Shown piece by piece: positions 6,362 to 9,365 of a stretch of DNA of 9,365 bases. The first letter of the stretch is position 1. Each line of letters opens with the position of its first letter. Both the position numbers and the translations under genes were made by a program. Source of the stretch: CAWVWF01 sp963933885 (GTDB taxonomy: Bacteria > Bacteroidota > Bacteroidia > Flavobacteriales_C > GCA-002722245); the NCBI GenBank assembly GCA_963933885.1, contig CAWVWF010000144.1, forward strand, positions 1-9,365, read 5' to 3'. The notes beneath the pieces are model-generated. The model searched no databases, was not told where the DNA came from, and saw nothing but the letters and a program-made list of their open reading frames with translations.

Positions 6362-6742
6362 TTATTGGTTTGAATAAGCATTGAATCCGCCACTCAGGTC
6401 TACTACCTTTTTAAAACCTGAAGAGATAAGCACTTTTGCAGCTTTATTACTTCTTCCTCCTAATTTACAATAGATATAAGCAATTTTCGAAGTGTCAAGT
6501 TTACTGATTTGTTGCTGGAAGTTGGAATCGTAATAATTAAGATTAATAGCGTTTTTAATGTTTCCATTATTAAATTCTCCAGGAGTCCTAACATCTATTA
6601 AAAGGATGTTTTTAGAATTTGATTTTAAACCATCAAGAAAGGTTTTAACATCAACTTTTTCATGAGCTTCTGTCTTTGTATCTTGTGTTGTACACGATAT
6701 TCCAAGAATAACTGCGGTAAGAACTATAACTAGTTTTTTCAT
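6362..6742 (-). CDS. Rhodanese-domain lipoprotein
   Basis: This 126-residue protein has a hydrophobic N-terminus followed by a cysteine, LGISC (C17). It fits a relaxed Bacteroidota lipobox, so it is probably a lipoprotein anchored in the envelope. The mature part is a single rhodanese domain at about 30-125: DVRTPGEF at 50-57, the active-site loop CKLGGRS at 92-98 with catalytic C92 intact, and LSGGFNAY at 116-123. Rhodaneses carry sulfur as a cysteine persulfide; in the periplasm they can act on thiosulfate or other sulfane sulfur. The six-residue loop is the ordinary sulfurtransferase type, not the longer loop of Cdc25-like phosphatases. The ATG follows the stop of the upstream cytoplasmic rhodanese gene with no gap (TAA then ATG), so the two are co-transcribed and coupled. 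The physiological donor and acceptor are unknown. Confidence 0.9.
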   Translation of the reverse strand: MKKLVIVLTAVILGISCTTQDTKTEAHEKVDVKTFLDGLKSNSKNILLIDVRTPGEFNNGNIKNAINLNYYDSNFQQQISKLDTSKIAYIYCKLGGRSNKAAKVLISSGFKKVVDLSGGFNAYSNQ

Positions 6743-7045
6743 TTATACTTGAGCATTAACATTCATCCATCCTCCACCATTTAAACAATCAACTCCTTTG
6801 GCTTTTAAAAAGCGTTCAGCTTGTCCGCTTCTGTTTCCAGATGCACAGCATAAAATAATAGGAGATTTGAGAGATTTTATTTTATCTAAGTTTTGTTCAA
6901 TAGTATCTAATGGAATGTTCATTGATCCTGCTACATTACCTCCTTGAAATTCACCTGTGCTTCTAACATCTACAATAGTAGCACCATTAGAGATTACTTC
7001 TTTTAAATCTACGCTTTTACCGAATAATGAACTTAATATTCCCAT
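6743..7045 (-). CDS. Single-domain cytoplasmic rhodanese
   Basis: This is a 100-residue single rhodanese domain with no signal peptide, so presumably cytoplasmic. Motifs: DVRSTGEFQGGNVAGSMNIPL at 26-46, of which DVRS..EF is the conserved core, and the active-site loop CASGNRS at 67-73 with catalytic C67, preceded by a second cysteine C66. The C-terminal NGGGWMNV segment replaces the usual GG...W. Length and fold fit PspE/GlpE-type sulfurtransferases, which hold a persulfide and pass sulfur to thiol or cyanide acceptors. It is the first gene of a two-gene operon with the lipoprotein rhodanese and ends exactly at that gene's start codon. The paired domains share the same motif order and may come from an old duplication. 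The leader before its ATG is A-rich, typical for this phylum. The specific acceptor is unknown. Confidence 0.91.
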   Translation of the reverse strand: MGILSSLFGKSVDLKEVISNGATIVDVRSTGEFQGGNVAGSMNIPLDTIEQNLDKIKSLKSPIILCCASGNRSGQAERFLKAKGVDCLNGGGWMNVNAQV

Positions 7046-7070
7046 GATGTTTTTTTTATTGGTTATAGAA

Positions 7071-7078
7071 CAAAGTAA
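7071..7078 (-). promoter_or_regulatory. Weak candidate -7 element for the rhodanese operon
   Basis: Read on the minus strand the octamer is TTACTTTG, one mismatch from TAnnTTTG, and lies 25 bp upstream of the rhodanese ATG at 7045. No -33 TTG is seen at the right spacing. It is included only because an operon promoter is expected in this gap; a chance match is quite possible. Confidence 0.2.
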
Positions 7079-7208
7079 ATGAAAAATGAAAGAAGAGAAG
7101 GTGACGTAGGTTACATTCAGGCTTAGTTATAGTAGAAATTCAATATTATTTTGAAATAGTATATCTTATTTGAAGCTTCTGAAAGACTGTTGATATTAGA
7201 GAATTGTG

Positions 7209-7236
7209 AAAAGCTATCTCCGAAGAGATAGCTTTT
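7209..7236 (-). terminator. Rho-independent terminator of the fumarase gene with UUCG tetraloop
   Basis: A perfect 12-bp stem, AAAAGCTATCTC paired with GAGATAGCTTTT, closes a four-base loop. Read on the minus strand the loop is TTCG closed by a C-G pair, the exceptionally stable C(UUCG)G tetraloop. It begins 6 bases beyond the fumarase stop codon and ends with UUUU, so it is placed and oriented to terminate that gene. On the plus strand the loop is CGAA and the same stem also ends in UUUU, but no plus-strand gene reads into it. Confidence 0.9.
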
Positions 7237-7242
7237 AGTGTT

Positions 7243-8847
7243 TTATAAATTTGCAAAGAAGTCATTTCCTTTATCATCACAAATGATAAACGCAGGGAAG
7301 TTTTCTATTGTGATTTTTCTTACTGCTTCCATACCAAGTTCTGGGAAATCTACTACTTCTACAGATTTGATATTTTGCTTTGCTAAGATAGCAGCTGGTC
7401 CACCAATAGAACCTAAGTAGAATCCACCATGCTCTTTACAGGCATCAGTAACAGATTGTGATCTGTTTCCCTTTGCAAGCATGATTTTAGAACCACCTAA
7501 AGCTTGGAAAATTCCAACATATGGATCCATTCTTCCTGCGGTAGTTGGTCCGAAAGATCCTGAAGGTAATCCTTCTGGTTTCTTGGCTGGTCCTGCATAA
7601 TATATTGGATGATTCTTAAAGTAATCCGGCATTGGCTTACCAGAATCTATCATTTCTTTGATTTTTGCATGTGCTGCATCTCTTGCAACAATTAAAGTTC
7701 CCTTTAAATTTAGTCTAGTCTTTATCGGGAATTGAGATAGTACCTTTAGAACAAGTTCCATTGGTTGATCTAAATCGATTTCAACTGGCTTATCCAAGTG
7801 TGGAGGAACAGCTGGTAATAATCTACCTGGATTCTTTTCTAGTTGTTCTAAATAGATTCCGTCTTTAGTGATTTTCGCTTTGATGTTTCTATCAGCAGAA
7901 CATGAAACTCCTAATCCAACTGGACAAGATGCAGCATGTCTTGGTAAACGAATTACCTTAACATCATGTGTAAAGTATTTCCCTCCGAATTGAGCACCAA
8001 TTAAAGAGTCTTGACAAATCTTTTGGATTTTTTCTTCCCAAGCTATATCTCTAAAAGCTTGTCCACCTTCGTTTCCTTCGGTTGGCAATTCATCGTAATA
8101 ACCAGCAGAAGCTAGTTTCACAGATTTTAAGTTTGCTTCTGCAGAAGTCCCACCAACTACAAATGCTAAGTGGTATGGAGGACATGCAGATGTACCTAAA
8201 TCTTTAATTTTATTTGTAATAAACTCTGTTAATGACTTTTCATTTAATAGGGCCTTTGTTTGCTGGTACAAGTAAGTCTTATTGGCGGAACCACCACCTT
8301 TAGCTAAAAATAAGAACTTATATTCATTTCCTTTTTCAGCGTATAAATCTATTTGAGCAGGAAGGTTATTTCCTGTGTTTTCCTCATCGAACATTGTTAG
8401 AGGAACGATTTGAGAATAACGTAAATTTCTTTTTTGATATGTATTGTAAATTCCTTTCGAAAGTGATTCTTCATCATCAGATCCAGTGAAAACGTTTTCA
8501 CCTTTTTTCCCCATTACAATTGCAGTTCCTGTATCCTGACAAGAAGGAAGTTCTCCTTCTGCTGCAGTTTGAGCGTTTTCTAATAGTGTGTATGCTACAA
8601 ATCTATCGTTATCAGTTGCTTCTGGATCATCTAAGATTTTAGCTACTTTTTCCAAGTGAGATTTTCTTAAATAAAATCCAATGTCAGCCATAGCTTCTTC
8701 AGCTAAAAGCTCTAATGCTTTTGGGTCTATTTTTAGAATTTCTGTTCCTTCAAAGTTTGAAGTAGAAACATATTCACTAGAAATTTTTCTGTATTCTGTA
8801 TTGTCTCCTTGAAGAGGAAATGCTTTTTGATAATTGAAGTCAGACAT
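7243..8847 (-). CDS. fumA: Class I (iron-sulfur) fumarate hydratase
   Basis: This is a TCA-cycle enzyme that hydrates fumarate to malate in the cytoplasm, here of the oxygen-sensitive [4Fe-4S] class I type. The product is 534 residues, near the roughly 550 of E. coli FumA, with both halves fused in one chain. Three cysteines sit where the cluster ligands are expected: C103 in LPSCQDTGTA, C222 in GTSACPPYHLAFVVGG, and C316 in GVSCSADRN. Other blocks are LAKGGGSANK at 181-190, GPTTAGRMDPYV at 433-444, and MLAKGNRSQSVTDAC at 456-470. The final domain (about 420-534) is the alpha/beta part often separate in two-subunit homologues. The ATG at 8847 gives a normal N-terminus. It stands alone on the minus strand with its own strong terminator, and no promoter is convincing upstream. 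Nothing is missing that would suggest inactivity. Confidence 0.96.
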   Translation of the reverse strand: MSDFNYQKAFPLQGDNTEYRKISSEYVSTSNFEGTEILKIDPKALELLAEEAMADIGFYLRKSHLEKVAKILDDPEATDNDRFVAYTLLENAQTAAEGELPSCQDTGTAIVMGKKGENVFTGSDDEESLSKGIYNTYQKRNLRYSQIVPLTMFDEENTGNNLPAQIDLYAEKGNEYKFLFLAKGGGSANKTYLYQQTKALLNEKSLTEFITNKIKDLGTSACPPYHLAFVVGGTSAEANLKSVKLASAGYYDELPTEGNEGGQAFRDIAWEEKIQKICQDSLIGAQFGGKYFTHDVKVIRLPRHAASCPVGLGVSCSADRNIKAKITKDGIYLEQLEKNPGRLLPAVPPHLDKPVEIDLDQPMELVLKVLSQFPIKTRLNLKGTLIVARDAAHAKIKEMIDSGKPMPDYFKNHPIYYAGPAKKPEGLPSGSFGPTTAGRMDPYVGIFQALGGSKIMLAKGNRSQSVTDACKEHGGFYLGSIGGPAAILAKQNIKSVEVVDFPELGMEAVRKITIENFPAFIICDDKGNDFFANL

Positions 8848-8993
8848 CTTAATTGTTGTAAAGTTATAGAACTATAAATTTAATAAAAGGAATGAAAGAA
8901 TACTACTAAATAGAATGTGATTATGTGAAGAGAATAAATATCAGTTTTCTTTGATCTAATAATGTTACTACTTATTTCGAATTTGTAAAAAGC

Positions 8994-9317
8994 TTAATTA
9001 TACTTTCCTTTGGAATTTAAAGCCTGTTCTATATGTGCAAAGTGGTGTTCGCAATGCCATGAGTAAAAAGCAATGTTTTCTAAAAGAGATACTCTTGTTC
9101 CATGTTCAGGGTGAATGAATTCGATTTTTAAATCCTCGGATTCGAGTGTGTTTAAAAACTTCACCCATTTAGAATGTAATGCTGTAATTATTGCAATAGA
9201 GTCAGAAATATCATCATCAAGTGAATCCGATAATTCTGCCCATTTATCTTCAAAGTACGGACGGATAACGGCATTTTGTTCAGTTAATGCCAGTTTGAAT
9301 CTAATAAAACTATAGGG
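8994..9317 (-). pseudogene. 5'-truncated DinB/YfiT-family metal-dependent hydrolase
   Basis: The minus strand is open for 107 codons ending with a TAA at 8994-8996. The peptide contains SFIRFKLALTE, RPYFEDKWAEL, HSKWVKFL, FIHPEHGTRVSLLENIAFYSWH and CEHHFAHIEQAL. This is the order of the second half of YfiT/DinB-like putative metal-dependent hydrolases (bacillithiol-transferase-like, normally about 170-180 residues). The WHCEHHFAHI histidines are the C-terminal metal ligands. The preceding half, including the HH..DSHMN helix that supplies another ligand, is absent: upstream of SFIRF the frame meets a stop (9318-9320), and none of the three minus-strand frames to the window edge resembles the family. 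The open stretch has no ATG codon. The remnant is therefore probably non-functional. Conservation of the surviving part suggests recent disruption. I cannot see whether the missing half lies further to the right. Confidence 0.75.
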
Positions 9318-9365
9318 TTACCCCTTTAAATCACAAACCGTAAACTGCTTATGGTTACATATTGT
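9312..9365. other. Unrelated DNA joining the truncated DinB gene; possible mobile-element end
   Basis: From about 9312 to the window edge the sequence no longer encodes DinB-family protein and shows no gene. Its first bases form AGGG-TTAC-CCCT (9314-9325), a short dyad. A second dyad, AACCGTAA / TTATGGTT, follows at 9336-9356. Such paired symmetries next to a gene breakpoint are what the end of an insertion sequence can look like, but no transposase is visible and I cannot name a family. A simple deletion or rearrangement junction is the alternative. Confidence 0.4.
9336..9356. repeat. Hairpin-forming inverted repeat near the right edge
   Basis: AACCGTAA (9336-9343) and TTATGGTT (9349-9356) can pair over eight positions around the loop ACTGC. 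Seven pairs are Watson-Crick and one is G-T. The hairpin starts about two dozen bases from the point where DinB homology ends. It has no U-run after it on the plus strand, so it is not an obvious terminator. A subterminal hairpin of a mobile element is one reading. Confidence 0.5.

Noticed and set aside
7046..7208. Gap between the rhodanese operon and the fumarase terminator, examined for small genes or RNAs
   Set aside because: Apart from the weak -7 candidate, only a short TTCAA/TTGAA dyad and a GAAGCTTC palindrome occur; neither is above chance in AT-rich DNA.
8848..8993. Gap between the fumarase start and the DinB remnant, examined for a promoter or RNA gene
   Set aside because: Only a one-mismatch -7 match (minus strand, 8859-8866) very close to the ATG and no stable hairpin or tRNA-like fold was seen.
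9115..9315. A 66-codon plus-strand open frame at the right end
   Set aside because: It lies wholly antisense to the DinB/YfiT-family remnant, whose minus-strand translation matches a known family; the plus-strand peptide is low-complexity and serine-rich.
1..9365. CRISPR arrays, tRNAs, rRNAs, riboswitches or phage genes
   Set aside because: No regularly spaced repeats, tRNA-like folds, conserved rRNA segments or phage-type proteins were seen on either strand.

Overview
The window looks like chromosomal DNA of a member of the Bacteroidota, probably a Flavobacteriia-like and possibly marine bacterium. It is strongly AT-rich. Its genes lack clear Shine-Dalgarno sequences and instead have A-rich or weak leaders. 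A few sites match the Bacteroidota -7 promoter element TAnnTTTG. The gene content fits too: a bifunctional glucose/mannose-6-phosphate isomerase, a bactofilin next to an AtpZ-like protein, a class I fumarase and an NADP-type glutamate dehydrogenase. Most of it is housekeeping. I see no CRISPR array, tRNA, rRNA or phage gene.

Layout. Positions 2-301 hold the 3' end of a phosphoglucose/phosphomannose isomerase gene, which overlaps the lipB start by one base (TAATG). A membrane-anchored beta-lactamase-fold serine hydrolase (GTG start, 1040) and a small conserved hypothetical gene (2223-2630) follow on the plus strand. A secreted TPR protein (2637-3815) converges on that gene with only 6 bp between the stop codons. 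The plus strand resumes with gdhA (best start 3961), a bactofilin (5385), an AtpZ-like two-helix protein whose start probably lies inside the bactofilin gene, and a four-helix membrane protein (5984-6361). A minus-strand pair of rhodaneses (one cytoplasmic, one lipoprotein) abuts that last gene stop to stop. Next come a UUCG-capped terminator and a minus-strand class I fumarase gene. The right end carries a 5'-truncated DinB/YfiT-family gene.

How the genes work together. There is no single pathway. Central metabolism is represented by fumarase (TCA cycle), glutamate dehydrogenase (ammonia assimilation), the isomerase (sugar phosphates) and LipB (lipoylation of 2-oxoacid dehydrogenases and GcvH). 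The bactofilin/AtpZ-like/four-helix trio resembles the leader of the F-type ATP synthase cluster of many Bacteroidota, but atpB and later genes are absent here. The two rhodaneses form a tight operon for sulfur-transfer or periplasmic sulfur chemistry, partners unknown.

The least ordinary parts are the right end, where homology to the DinB/YfiT family stops abruptly at about 9312 and is replaced by unrelated DNA with two dyad symmetries, and a perfect 10-bp inverted repeat just upstream of the bactofilin start that overlaps a -7 promoter match. I find no convincing evidence of a wholly new multi-gene system.
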